NCBI GenBank assembly: GCA_024276255.1
Contig: JAJRXO010000483.1
Span: 1 to 14,043 of the forward strand
DNA: 14,043 nucleotides
Direction: 5' to 3'
DNA from: Chloroflexota bacterium
Lineage (GTDB): Bacteria > Chloroflexota > Anaerolineae > J102
A model generated the notes under the pieces. That model was not told the DNA's origin, ran no database searches, and saw nothing but the letters and a program-made list of their open reading frames with translations. A program made the translations under genes and the position numbers. The stretch's first letter is position 1. Every line of letters starts with the position of its first letter. This document shows positions 1-8,282 of this stretch, in pieces.

Positions 1-262
1 GCGTGCGCACTCGCGCCGCCATACTGCTGGTCTGCAGCTGGGCTGTGCCAGGGCCGGCGGGAATGGGCCGGCCCTGATGGGCATCGTAGCTGAAGAGGGG
101 CAGGTCCAGCGCCCGCATGGCAGGATCCCGCGCCACGGTGGGAGATAACAACGCCAGCGCTTGATAACGCTGGCGTGGTAGTTGTGCCAGAATATGACGC
201 AGGCTGTGGATGGAGCCGCCGGCTACTGGTGCGAAGTCGACAAAGAGGATGCGTGCGGGCAT
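1..262 (-). CDS. Glycosyltransferase, GT4-like, N-terminal part only
   Basis: The ATG at 262 opens a frame with no stop before the left edge, giving 87 visible residues. The start MPARILFVDFAPVAGG is a beta strand followed by a glycine-rich loop, as in the acceptor-binding half of GT-B (GT4) glycosyltransferases, and is followed by an amphipathic helix (SIHSLRHILAQLP). The donor-sugar domain, which would carry the diagnostic E-x7-E motif, is outside the window, so sugar specificity cannot be given. It begins 8 bases after the stop of the Wzz-like gene and is very probably co-transcribed with it, as the last visible gene of the polysaccharide cluster. No Shine-Dalgarno sequence is visible. Family placement rests on the N-terminal pattern plus context. 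Confidence 0.72.
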   Translation of the reverse strand, partial: MPARILFVDFAPVAGGSIHSLRHILAQLPRQRYQALALLSPTVARDPAMRALDLPLFSYDAHQGRPIPAGPGTAQLQTSSMAARVRT

Positions 263-270
263 GAGGCGCT

Positions 271-1497
271 TCAGACGGTGGGGGTCACGCTCTTTTCGAT
301 AGCTTCGAGGATGAATGAGAGAATAATGGCCACGAGCAGGCTGATGAGTATGCCCACGAGCAGGAGTTGCAGGGTGCGTTTGGGCACAGGAGCGCTGGGC
401 GCGTTGGCAGGATCGATGACCTGCAGATAACCGATATTTTTTCCCTGATTGAGCTTGAGCCGGGCCTCGTTGGCTTTGTCTTCCAGGAAGTTGTAGTTGG
501 TCTGAGCACGATTGACCTGATTGACAAGCTCTTCGTAACGTTTTTGCAGGCCCAGCAGATAGACGAGGTGTTGCTGGCGTTCGTCCAGCATGCGGTTGTA
601 TTCGTCGATGGCGGCGCGATATCCAGCCGCCTGGGCCGTATATTCCTGGGCGCTGCGTTCCTGACTGCGGGCCAGGGCTTGCAGCGAAGCAATTTCTTCC
701 TGGGTATCGGCGATGTCGGCGGGAATGACGTCGGTGTCGAGGGTGGTTGTGGTGGGAAGGGTGGCGGCCAGTTTCCGGGCGGCGGCCCGATTGGCCGCGG
801 CCAGGTTCTGGTACTCGGTGGCCAGGCGATCGTTGCGTTCGGCCTCGACGATGGCCTGATCACGGTTATTCTGCATGGCCCGGTTCAGGTCCTGAAAGGC
901 GCTGATCTCGCGATTAAGATCGCTGAGCTCGTTTTCGAGCTGGAATTTTTGCAAGGCCGATTTGGCGCTGGCCAGCAAATTACCCTGGCGGGCGATCTCG
1001 TTTTCCAGAAAAGTGAGGGAGGTCTCTGCCGGCTTGCTCTGGATGGTGCGGTAGGTGGTGAGGGCGTTCTGCACATGGGTGGCCAGGGTTTGCTGGGCCA
1101 GATCGGGGCTGGACATGCGCAGGGAGCCGGTGAAGAAGTCGAATTGTTGCTGCGTATTCAGACGCTCGATCAGTTCATCAGGCGTCATGTTCAGGCCCAT
1201 GTCAGCGATCGTGCGTCGGGCCACGGCCTTGGACATGAAGACTTCCCAGAATTCGTCCTGGATGGTCTGCACCTGTTCGCTGCTGGTGGTGAAGCGGGTG
1301 GGCGTGAAGAGCGAGACTTCGCTGGGATCGACCGGCAGGATCTGCAAGCGCGTGAACGAAATGTATTCCTCCTGACTGGCGCTGCTGAGCGCCAGGATCA
1401 CGGCGCTGGTCACCAGGGGCAGGAGGAGCAGCAGCCACCAGCGACGGAGGATGATACGCAGATAGGCGCTGAATTCTTGGTCAGGAGATGTGGTCAT
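271..1497 (-). CDS. Wzz-type polysaccharide chain-length determinant / co-polymerase
   Basis: Polysaccharide co-polymerase of the Wzz family (408 residues from ATG 1497), an inner-membrane protein that sets the length of surface polysaccharide made by a Wzx/Wzy system. It has the family layout: a short cytoplasmic N-terminus, a first membrane segment at about residues 20-37 (RRWWLLLLLPLVTSAVILAL is the core), a long extracytoplasmic region rich in Gln, Ala, Glu and Arg with coiled-coil character at about 160-330, then a Pro-rich stretch (PANAPSAPVPKR, about 360-371) directly before a second membrane segment at about 376-397. This Pro motif before TM2 is typical of Wzz proteins. No Walker motifs or tyrosine-rich tail are attached, so any partner tyrosine kinase would be separate. 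A TTG at 1512 in the same frame would add five residues; the ATG is preferred because no ribosome site favours the TTG. It follows the preceding glycosyltransferase by 35 bases. Confidence 0.85.
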   Translation of the reverse strand: MTTSPDQEFSAYLRIILRRWWLLLLLPLVTSAVILALSSASQEEYISFTRLQILPVDPSEVSLFTPTRFTTSSEQVQTIQDEFWEVFMSKAVARRTIADMGLNMTPDELIERLNTQQQFDFFTGSLRMSSPDLAQQTLATHVQNALTTYRTIQSKPAETSLTFLENEIARQGNLLASAKSALQKFQLENELSDLNREISAFQDLNRAMQNNRDQAIVEAERNDRLATEYQNLAAANRAAARKLAATLPTTTTLDTDVIPADIADTQEEIASLQALARSQERSAQEYTAQAAGYRAAIDEYNRMLDERQQHLVYLLGLQKRYEELVNQVNRAQTNYNFLEDKANEARLKLNQGKNIGYLQVIDPANAPSAPVPKRTLQLLLVGILISLLVAIILSFILEAIEKSVTPTV

Positions 1498-1532
1498 GGT
1501 GTTGATAGGCAAGGGCTGAAAGGTGAGGGGGT

Positions 1533-2720
1533 TCAGGATGTACTCTGCTTGACGGCCAGTTGGCGTTCGATGGCAGCCGACATATCGGCAATACGCTGTT
1601 CCCAGGTGTGCTGTCGGGCCTCGGCCCGCAGTTGCTGGCGATGAGCTGGGCTGGCTTCCTGCAAGGCCTGCACTAACGCCGCATCAAAGCTGGTTTTGTC
1701 GGTGGTGATGTGGATTAAATCGGCGAATTCGCGGGCGGCGGGGAAGTCAGTGGCAATGATGGGAGCGCCATTGGCCAGATATTCGTACAGTTTCAATGAG
1801 CTGATATTGCGGGTCCATTCGTTTCGTTGGTAGGGAATGGTGCAGACATCGCAGGCGCGCATGTAGCGGGGCAGGTCCTGGTAGGGGCGCTGGCCCAGAA
1901 AGTGCACGTTGGGCAGCGTTTGCAGGGTCTGCAGCTGCGGACGCTGGGAGGTGACAAGCACGGGGCCGACCAGGACAAAGCTCCAGTCGGGATGCCGCCG
2001 GGCACTGTAAATGAGCAGATTGAGATCCAGTTTTTCGTTGATGGCGCCCACATAGCCGATGATGGGCGTGGACAGATGGGCCATATCGGGGGGGCGTTCG
2101 CCGTTGTAGCGGGTATTGGCAAAAAGCTCGTAGTCGACACCGTTGGGCGCCAGTACTACGCGGGGGTGAAGTTTGCTTTTGCTGGCCAGCAGGGCCGGCG
2201 AGGTGACGAATACCAGATCGACGCGCTGGATGACATCCAATTCCATTTGCCGGACGCGTTGCTGACGTTCGGGAGTGTTCATATCGGAATAGGCGGAGTA
2301 TTCGTCGACGGCATGGTAGATGACGAGCTGCTCATCCAGCTGACCGATCATCTCGCCCAGATGATATTGGAAAATCCACATAATGGGTTTGTCCATGCCT
2401 AACTGGCGCAGGGTGCGGCGCAAGAGATACCGACGCAGGGCAAATGTGATGTCACTGAAGGGGGATCGGCCGGAAATAGGGGCAAAGGTGGGGTGTCGAT
2501 ACACCCACAGATTGGGCAGGGGTGATTCCATTTCCGCCGCATGCAGCATGCTTATACCGTGGGCACGCACGGCGGCGGCTGTGTCGCGCAGATAGCCGGC
2601 GGGTTCTACATACAGAACCTTGTTTTGTCGGGCCAGCCGCGACATGATCTGCTGACGATTGCGCCACATGCCCTGCCAGCGATTAGGCGAAAAACAAACG
2701 ATGTTGTATCCGGAAATCAT
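1533..2720 (-). CDS. Glycosyltransferase, GT-B fold (TuaH-like / GT4 group)
   Basis: Predicted cytoplasmic sugar transferase of 395 residues acting on a lipid-linked polysaccharide repeat. The N-terminal domain begins NIVCFSPNRWQGMWRNRQQ, the pattern of the group whose members start with 'IVCFS..RW....QRPQ'. VIYHAVDEYSAYSD (residues 133-146) matches the group's conserved acidic motif in the first Rossmann domain. The C-terminal domain starts near 218 (PIIGYVGAINEKLDL), includes FVLVGP (248-253), and ends with the donor-binding motif SSLKLYEYLANGAPIIATD (307-325), preceded by ACDVCTIPY (289-297). Donor and acceptor cannot be read from sequence. The ATG at 2720 lies 6 bases after the upstream stop, consistent with one operon. 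No Shine-Dalgarno sequence is seen. Length and both domains look complete. Confidence 0.87.
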   Translation of the reverse strand: MISGYNIVCFSPNRWQGMWRNRQQIMSRLARQNKVLYVEPAGYLRDTAAAVRAHGISMLHAAEMESPLPNLWVYRHPTFAPISGRSPFSDITFALRRYLLRRTLRQLGMDKPIMWIFQYHLGEMIGQLDEQLVIYHAVDEYSAYSDMNTPERQQRVRQMELDVIQRVDLVFVTSPALLASKSKLHPRVVLAPNGVDYELFANTRYNGERPPDMAHLSTPIIGYVGAINEKLDLNLLIYSARRHPDWSFVLVGPVLVTSQRPQLQTLQTLPNVHFLGQRPYQDLPRYMRACDVCTIPYQRNEWTRNISSLKLYEYLANGAPIIATDFPAAREFADLIHITTDKTSFDAALVQALQEASPAHRQQLRAEARQHTWEQRIADMSAAIERQLAVKQSTS

Positions 2721-2726
2721 GGGGAA

Positions 2727-3794
2727 TCAGGCCGTGAGTGCTGATCGATACATAGCATAATGGCGGCGACCGAGACTGGTCCAGTCGTGTCTGGCTGCAA
2801 AGGCCATGGCGGCCTGTCCGGCAGCGGCAAGGTCGAGTTGTTGTGCCTGCAACAGCGCTTGTTGCAAGCCCGAAAGGCCCGGCTGGAAAAGGACGCCCCG
2901 TTCGCTGCCGACCAGCTCGGGAAAGGGGCCCAGAGCCGGGGCAATGATGGCCCTGGCAAAGGAGTAGGCCAGCATTGCCGCCCCCGAAGTGGTGGCATGC
3001 CGATAGGGCAGGACGACGATGTCGCAGGCATTGAAGTAGGTTTGCAGGTCTTCGTTGCCGATAAATGCGGGGAAGAGATGGATGCGGGGATGTTGGGCGG
3101 CCAGTTGTCGGATACGGGCGCCGTAGTCGGAGACATCCACATTGCCGGCAATGAGCAGGCGGCTTTGGTCGTCTTGCAGTCGGCCAAAAGCATCGATCAG
3201 GAGATCGAGGCCTTTGTAGGGACGGATCTGTCCCAGAAACAGGTAGACGAAGGCATGATCGGGGAGTTCAAGGTGTTGCCGCGCCTGCGCCCGCGTGGTG
3301 GTGTTGGGATAGGCATCGATGTAGTGACCATGGGGAATGACGAAGACATTGTGCCTGCGATCATAGCGCTCGGCAAGGGCGGACGCGGTCTGGCTGTCGT
3401 GGACGTGGATGGCGTGGGCGTGTTTGAACAGCCAGCGGTTGGTAGCATCGTTGAGTTGGGAAAAACGGCCTTCGTGTTGTGCAAGGTTGTGTACGGTGTA
3501 CACGATACGCCGATCGCGGGCCTGAATCCAGCGCAGCTTGCGCATGAAGCCGTGCCAGAGGCGGCGTGCCTGAGGCGGCGATGGCTGCCCGTAGCTGAAT
3601 TGCAGCTCGGCCCAGTGAATGTGAAGGATATCGAAATTTGGCCTTGGTAACAAGTGCCGCCACCACAGGGTGCGAATCTGGCGACTGCGAACAGTGGGGT
3701 GCGCCTGTTGGACGCCGGCAGCCAGCAATGAAACGTAGGGATTTTGCCGCACCCGCGAGAGATAACTGACGCGTAGCAGTGGCTGTTGCTTCAT
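2727..3794 (-). CDS. Glycosyltransferase, GT-B fold (GT4 family)
   Basis: Second complete glycosyltransferase, 355 residues from the ATG at 3794. The N-terminal half carries FDILHIHWAEL (54-64), a histidine-rich strand end found in GT4 enzymes, and IVYTVHNLAQHEGRF (97-111), the 'T.HN...HE' motif common in mannosyl- and fucosyl-type transferases of this family. The C-terminal half begins FVYLFLGQIRPYKGLDLLIDAF (182-203), with the donor-phosphate Arg and Lys of the G.i...KG motif, then LLIAGNV (213-219) and CDIVVLPYRHATTSGAAML (257-275), ending in GPFPELV. Specificity is not readable. A TTG at 3818 would extend it by eight residues and overlap the flippase gene; the ATG, one base after the flippase stop, is preferred and has a weakly purine-rich GGGGG upstream. 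Translational coupling to the flippase is likely. Confidence 0.88.
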   Translation of the reverse strand: MKQQPLLRVSYLSRVRQNPYVSLLAAGVQQAHPTVRSRQIRTLWWRHLLPRPNFDILHIHWAELQFSYGQPSPPQARRLWHGFMRKLRWIQARDRRIVYTVHNLAQHEGRFSQLNDATNRWLFKHAHAIHVHDSQTASALAERYDRRHNVFVIPHGHYIDAYPNTTTRAQARQHLELPDHAFVYLFLGQIRPYKGLDLLIDAFGRLQDDQSRLLIAGNVDVSDYGARIRQLAAQHPRIHLFPAFIGNEDLQTYFNACDIVVLPYRHATTSGAAMLAYSFARAIIAPALGPFPELVGSERGVLFQPGLSGLQQALLQAQQLDLAAAGQAAMAFAARHDWTSLGRRHYAMYRSALTA

Positions 3795-3795
3795 C

Positions 3796-5277
3796 TCAGG
3801 CCCCCAACCGTGTGGCAAGGCCGCGGGTGAAGGGTATGTGGAGCAATGTGCCGGTGATCAGACGGCGAAAAATAGCATCGCGCCACCAGCTGAATCCCCC
3901 ATACACCAGCACCATGAACAGGCTCGCGATCAGTACGGGCAGCAAACGATGCGGTGCCGGCAGATAGGGCATGACCCAATAGGCCAGGCCAGCGCTGATT
4001 AAGGCAGAAAGAAGGGTGGGCAGCAGGTGCCGGAAATAGTCGGCATAGCCTCCATGAAGCAGCTTATCGCCTATCCAGGCGGCAATAAGGAAATCGACTA
4101 CCGCCACGACGGCGCTTAGCATGCTCACGCCCACGATGCCCGCCCAGCGGATGGCTGGGTACAGCAGGATGAGCATGGTGAAGAAGCGCCACATAGCCAG
4201 ATAGGTGAGCCACTGGGGTTTACCCAGCGCCCGGTAGATATTTCCCATATTGGCGGCAATGGAGCGCATGAGGCCGTAGATGACCAGCCATTGCATGGCT
4301 ACGATGGCGCCATCCCATTTTCCCAAATAGTATTCGTGTACAAAAGTGGGGCCCAGAACGAGGGTGCCAATCGACAGGGGGATGGTGATGAGCGCCACAG
4401 CGTGGATGGTTTGGAAATACACCCGGCGCACATGTTCGCGGTCGTTCTGGATCTTGCTGAAAGCCGGGAACATGAGGTTGTTGATCAGGCCGGTGACATG
4501 GGTGGCGGGGACATTGCTCAGCCGATAGGCCAGCGTGTAAAAACCAAAGGGAGCTGCGCCCAGGAAACGACCGATAAACGCATCGTCGATGTTGGTGATG
4601 CCGAAGATCAGCAAACGACTGCCCACGATGTGCTTACCGTAGCCGATCATCTCCCGCCATACCCGGCCATCAAAACGCCAGCGCGGACGCCAGCGAGTAA
4701 AAAACCAGACCAGGCTGCTGCGCAATACGGCGTCGGTGAGATAGCCGCCCACCAATGACCATACACCAAAACCACTCAGCGCCATGCCGATGGCTACAAT
4801 GCTGTTGCCAATGCCGCCGATGATCTCGGGAATGGCTTTATTTCGGAAGTTGAGCTCTTTGGCCAGCAGGGTGTATGGCGTTTGGCTGATGCCGTTGATC
4901 AGGGTGGTGAGGGCCAGCACTCGCAACACCGGTGTGACTCCCTGCGCATCGCGGAAGAAGTACTGCACGGCCGGTGCCGCGGCGTAGATGACGAGGTAGA
5001 AAGCGACGCTGCTGATCAGCAGCGTGATGAAGGCCACATCTGAAGCGATGCTGTCGTCGTCGTCCTGGCGATAGGTGAGCGCCGAGGCGATGCCCATCTC
5101 GCGGAAGTAGTCGAGGGCGTTCATGGCCAGCCAGGCAATTCCCACAACGCCAAAATCGGCCGGCTGCAATACTCTGGCCAACACCAGGGTGATGGTGATG
5201 AACGAAAGTATTTTGATGACGACCGTGGAGAGTCCCAGCCACATGGCTGAGTTGGCGACCTGTGAGCGGAAAGACAT
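3796..5277 (-). CDS. Wzx-type oligosaccharide flippase (MOP superfamily)
   Basis: Multi-pass membrane protein of 493 residues that would flip an undecaprenyl-linked repeat unit across the cytoplasmic membrane. The opening FRSQVANSAMWLGLSTVVIK followed by LVLARVLQPADFGVVGIA is the classic start of the polysaccharide-synthesis flippase family (COG2244, WzxC-like): a first amphipathic helix, then 'aR.L.p.dfG'. Repeated hydrophobic blocks continue to the C-terminus, separated by short charged loops such as YRQDDDDS and FTRWRPRWRF, consistent with about 12 to 14 helices. KELNFRNKAIPEIIGGI is the conserved loop after the fourth to fifth helix. The open frame extends upstream to 5610, but that part overlaps the methyltransferase and is Pro/Arg/His-rich, unlike a membrane protein, so the ATG at 5277 is the start. 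It follows the methyltransferase stop by 14 bases. Confidence 0.93.
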   Translation of the reverse strand: MSFRSQVANSAMWLGLSTVVIKILSFITITLVLARVLQPADFGVVGIAWLAMNALDYFREMGIASALTYRQDDDDSIASDVAFITLLISSVAFYLVIYAAAPAVQYFFRDAQGVTPVLRVLALTTLINGISQTPYTLLAKELNFRNKAIPEIIGGIGNSIVAIGMALSGFGVWSLVGGYLTDAVLRSSLVWFFTRWRPRWRFDGRVWREMIGYGKHIVGSRLLIFGITNIDDAFIGRFLGAAPFGFYTLAYRLSNVPATHVTGLINNLMFPAFSKIQNDREHVRRVYFQTIHAVALITIPLSIGTLVLGPTFVHEYYLGKWDGAIVAMQWLVIYGLMRSIAANMGNIYRALGKPQWLTYLAMWRFFTMLILLYPAIRWAGIVGVSMLSAVVAVVDFLIAAWIGDKLLHGGYADYFRHLLPTLLSALISAGLAYWVMPYLPAPHRLLPVLIASLFMVLVYGGFSWWRDAIFRRLITGTLLHIPFTRGLATRLGA

Positions 5278-5291
5278 GGGGGGGAGGCGAC

Positions 5292-5996
5292 CTAACTGTT
5301 GCTGACCTTGCGGCCGATGATGATCAGATCGCGGGCGAACAGCGTGGGCCAGCGCCGGGCCAGGCGGATGTACCAGGGCCGGAACCAGGGATGGCGAAAC
5401 CAGGCGGGATAAAAACCGTTGCGCAGCCACAATGAGGCCGAGCCATCGACGTGTTCGATGTGGATATGGCGCTCGGCCAGCCATTGGCGGATTTCGTGCA
5501 GGGTGAAGAAGCGCAGATGGCTGAAATCGGTGGGTGTGCCGGGCACGATGGGAAAACGCCCGCGCAGCAACCACCAGCGATACCGCCAGTGGGCGATATT
5601 GGGTAGGCAAAGGATGAATGTGCCGCCGGGTTTGAGAATCCGCCCCAGTTCGTCGAAGCTGCGGGCAGGATCGAAGTGATGTTCGATGGCCGAGTCGGAG
5701 ACGACAACGTCGAAGCTGGCATCAGGATAGGGGATATCCTGTTCGGCAATGTAAAGCTGGCTGGCGGTCAGCCCTTTGGCCAGGGCCCGGTTGGTGGCCT
5801 CATGGGTGAGGTCCGTCATTACCACCTCAGCCCCACGTTCCTTGACCATACGCTCAGCCAGCATGCCCGGGCCGCCATCCAGTTGGAAGACGCGCTGGCC
5901 GGGCTGCACGTGGACCAGCATCAGATCCAGGCGGCTGTGATCGACATTGTCGTCTTTGGCCGCCCAATAGGCTTCATACCAGGCTACAAGATCCAT
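5292..5996 (-). CDS. Class I SAM-dependent methyltransferase
   Basis: Cytoplasmic methyltransferase of 234 residues with a complete Rossmann core. Motif I is RVFQLDGGPGMLAERM (residues 35-50), the acidic end of strand 2 is VVMTDLTHE (58-66), the adenine-site acidic pair is EQDIPYPD (85-92), and motif IV is FDVVVSDSAIEHHFDP (95-110), followed by ILKPGGTFILCLPN. The family pattern is LD.GCG.G; here the loop reads LDGGPG, so Cys is replaced by Pro and the spacing is altered, but the acidic Asp is kept. The basic, Trp-rich C-terminus (WRYRWWLLRGRFP and the last 60 residues) resembles MetW-like and sugar-modifying members. Its place between a secreted esterase (3-base gap) and the flippase suggests methylation of a sugar or capping of the glycan; the substrate is inferred from context only. 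Confidence 0.86.
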   Translation of the reverse strand: MDLVAWYEAYWAAKDDNVDHSRLDLMLVHVQPGQRVFQLDGGPGMLAERMVKERGAEVVMTDLTHEATNRALAKGLTASQLYIAEQDIPYPDASFDVVVSDSAIEHHFDPARSFDELGRILKPGGTFILCLPNIAHWRYRWWLLRGRFPIVPGTPTDFSHLRFFTLHEIRQWLAERHIHIEHVDGSASLWLRNGFYPAWFRHPWFRPWYIRLARRWPTLFARDLIIIGRKVSNS

Positions 5997-5999
5997 GAT

Positions 6000-8213
6000 T
6001 TATTTCAGGCTCAATGGCAGGTAGAGCCGCTGTGGGGTGGGGGTGGGAGTGCGTGTGGGGCTTGGTGTGGCGGTCGGGGTGGGGGTTGGCAGCGGCTGGT
6101 GCCCGAAGTTGAATATCTGCTGGTCGCCGCCGCTGAGGTGGATGATGATATCGTTGATGGGTTCGGTGGGGTAATAGCCGGGCGGGGCGATTTCGCTGAG
6201 CTGATAGCTGCCGACGGCCAGATCATCAAAGCTGTAAGCGCCGTCGCTGCCGGTATTCTGCTCGGCAACGATCTGGTCATTCTGCCACAGTTGCAGGGTG
6301 GCATCGGCCAGACCGGTTTCGCCGGCATCGAGCACGTGATTCTGATTGGCGTCCTCGTAAACCACGCCGCTGATGCGACCGACGGCCGGTGTGGGTGTGG
6401 GGGTTACTGTAGGGGTTGGTGTGGCGGTAGGGGTCGGGGTCGCCGTGGGCGTGGGGGTGGCTGTGGGGGGGATCGGCTCCAGAATGAGTTCGAGCGAGGG
6501 CCGGGTGTCGGGATTCCAGTGATCGGCGCTGTTGAAGGAGCGGGCGCCGCTATAACTGGCGCTATCCACGATCAGTGTCAGGCCATGGTTTGAGCTGGGG
6601 TCGGCGTACCACCGGCGAATGAGGCTGAGAACACTGGCATTGCGGTAGCCAGCGCCATCGCCGCTGTTGAGATAGAAGCTCGCCACAGGCGTGTTCTCCC
6701 AATCCTGACCAGCGGCGCCGCCGGGCCCGCCCAGCCAGGGCTGATTGGCGGCCGATTGTTCGTAGGTGGCGGTGGCGGCGTCCCAATCGTGCAGCAGGGG
6801 ATAGACGTTTACGGTCATGTCGGGGCCACTGCCATTGTCGTAGAGCTTGAGTGTGGCGGCGGTGATGTTGACCTCCGGGGGTAGAAGGGAGAGATCGAAG
6901 TAAAGCAGCGCTTTGGCCACATTGCTGGGACGCAGATTGAGGCTCACGGCGTCGCCATAGTTCTGGCCGGGGGACCACTGGTTGATCCAGGTATCGACAT
7001 TGCCCTGGTAGCCATCGATGCCGTTGCGCAGGGTTTTGAAGACGGGCAATGTGCCGCGGTAGATCTCAAACGTGGTCTGGCCCTTGGGCAGATGGATGAG
7101 TAATTCGCCATTGACCGGAGCGATGCCGGTGGCCGTTGTGGCCTGATCGTGGGTCTGGGAGTAGACGTAGGTGGCGGTGGGACTGAAGCCCATACGGGCC
7201 AGATCGAAGCGTAAATCGACAGGTTGGATGTCGTCGGCGCTGGCCAGCAGATATTCGTTGTCCGGATCGGTATCCACATTAACAGAGGTAAAGTACTTGT
7301 CGCTGTACTTGGTGATGTCGAGCCAGTAAAATGCTTTGGATTCGTCGGTACGGATACGCAGTTTGCGGGGGTTATCTAACCGTGTGTATGGTTCCATGAA
7401 CTGCACGGCCCATTCGCCGCCATAAGGCATGGTGTCGTCGGGATGATCGCCATGATACCATTGCAACTCCACCCGGCGGGGGCCGGCCTCCAGGACGCTG
7501 CTGTAAAAATCGGTGGCATGATGCGGTGGCACTACCGTGTCGACATCGCCGTGGACAATGGCCAGGGGCAGATTGACCAGATTGCTTCCCATTTCTACGG
7601 GGCTGCGACGCTGATATTCGAAGGTGGCGGTGATGGGGGTGCCGCCGGTTTCAGTCATGATGCGGGTCTGGCGATATTCGCTTGATTCCCAATACCAGGC
7701 CGCGAGATCGCCGATGGCTTTGTGGGTGACGGCAGCGGCAAAGACGTCGGGATATTTTTCGGCCAGCACCGCGGCCATCATACCGCCCATGCTGAAGCCG
7801 CCTACGTAGATGCGGTCGGCGTCGATGTTGTAATTGGCCTGCATGTAGGCGATGAGCTGAATGGCGTCGTGCTGGGCGCGCACCGCGGCCAGGGGTTCGC
7901 CGCCGGGGCCCAGGATGTTGTTTCCGCGCTGTTTGGGCGAGGCCACATACCAGCCGCGTTGCACCGCCGCCGTGAGGTAATCGGTGGTGTAGGGATCGAT
8001 GGGCTGCCCCTTCCAACCGTGAAAGAGGATGAGCAGCGGTCGGGGAGTATCGTGCTGGCGGGGTTCCAGGATGACGGCCGGGACGGCCTGCTGGTTTTCG
8101 CCGGGGAAGGTGATATCAAAGAATTGCCCGCTTTGCATATCGGTGCCCCGCACGCGAAAGGCGACGTAGTCGACTCCCCAGGGATCGGTGGTGCCCTCGG
8201 CGGTCAGGCGCAC
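6000..8213 (-). CDS. 3' fragment of secreted modular esterase: alpha/beta-hydrolase, DNRLRE-like domain, B repeat
   Basis: Open frame after the in-frame TAA at 8283-8285; GTG 8213 is only its first possible start. Numbered from that GTG: an alpha/beta-hydrolase of the PHB-depolymerase/prolyl-oligopeptidase type with HGWKG oxyanion region (65-69), nucleophile elbow GGFSMGG (Ser141), Asp225 in HGDVDTVVP and His254 or His257 in YHGDHPDD, so the catalytic triad is intact. A region at about 396-578 (YGDAVSLNLRPS, KALLYFDLS, AATLKLYDNG) matches DNRLRE-type beta-sandwich domains. A Thr-Pro linker (583-609), one SdrD/SpaA-like B repeat (611-705; EDANQNHVLDAGE calcium-type loop), a second linker and the tail RLYLPLSLK complete it. 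The fragment has no signal peptide and would be stranded in the cytoplasm if made alone. It reads in frame into 8283-8663. Likely esterase on acylated glycans; substrate unknown. Confidence 0.85.
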   Translation of the reverse strand: MRLTAEGTTDPWGVDYVAFRVRGTDMQSGQFFDITFPGENQQAVPAVILEPRQHDTPRPLLILFHGWKGQPIDPYTTDYLTAAVQRGWYVASPKQRGNNILGPGGEPLAAVRAQHDAIQLIAYMQANYNIDADRIYVGGFSMGGMMAAVLAEKYPDVFAAAVTHKAIGDLAAWYWESSEYRQTRIMTETGGTPITATFEYQRRSPVEMGSNLVNLPLAIVHGDVDTVVPPHHATDFYSSVLEAGPRRVELQWYHGDHPDDTMPYGGEWAVQFMEPYTRLDNPRKLRIRTDESKAFYWLDITKYSDKYFTSVNVDTDPDNEYLLASADDIQPVDLRFDLARMGFSPTATYVYSQTHDQATTATGIAPVNGELLIHLPKGQTTFEIYRGTLPVFKTLRNGIDGYQGNVDTWINQWSPGQNYGDAVSLNLRPSNVAKALLYFDLSLLPPEVNITAATLKLYDNGSGPDMTVNVYPLLHDWDAATATYEQSAANQPWLGGPGGAAGQDWENTPVASFYLNSGDGAGYRNASVLSLIRRWYADPSSNHGLTLIVDSASYSGARSFNSADHWNPDTRPSLELILEPIPPTATPTPTATPTPTATPTPTVTPTPTPAVGRISGVVYEDANQNHVLDAGETGLADATLQLWQNDQIVAEQNTGSDGAYSFDDLAVGSYQLSEIAPPGYYPTEPINDIIIHLSGGDQQIFNFGHQPLPTPTPTATPSPTRTPTPTPQRLYLPLSLK
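6030..6092 (-). repeat. Thr-Pro linker repeat near the esterase C-terminus
   Basis: Low-complexity coding repeat of alternating Pro and Thr codons (with a few Ala, Ser and Arg), codons 858-878 of the reconstructed gene, linking the B repeat to the C-terminal tail. The plus (template) strand is G-rich; 6034-6060 contains four G-runs of three to five with loops of 1, 1 and 9 bases, a potential G-quadruplex. Confidence 0.85.
6387..6467 (-). repeat. Thr-Pro linker repeat between DNRLRE-like domain and B repeat
   Basis: Codons 733-759 of the reconstructed esterase gene encode PTATPTPTATPTPT-type sequence, six-base periodic at DNA level. It acts as an extended, probably O-glycosylated spacer in the mature extracellular protein. 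The hexamer periodicity makes the tract prone to slippage that would keep the reading frame. Confidence 0.88.
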
Positions 8214-8282
8214 GTTGTTGTTGCCGGGCTGCAGCCAGGCGACGGGGATGGGATATTCGCGGATGGCCCCGGGATCTTTGTT

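Noticed and set aside
5278..5610. Upstream extension of the flippase gene to 5610
   Set aside because: It overlaps the methyltransferase, encodes Pro/Arg/His-rich sequence unlike a membrane protein, and the family start matches ATG 5277.
8269..8282. A 14-base sequence (AACAAAGATCCCGG) next to the esterase stop, also present at 11397-11410 in the TIM-barrel gene
   Set aside because: Both copies encode NKDPG in frame; the distances to the two TAA codons differ (immediately after one, about 60 bases before the other), so it is more likely chance than a recoding signal.
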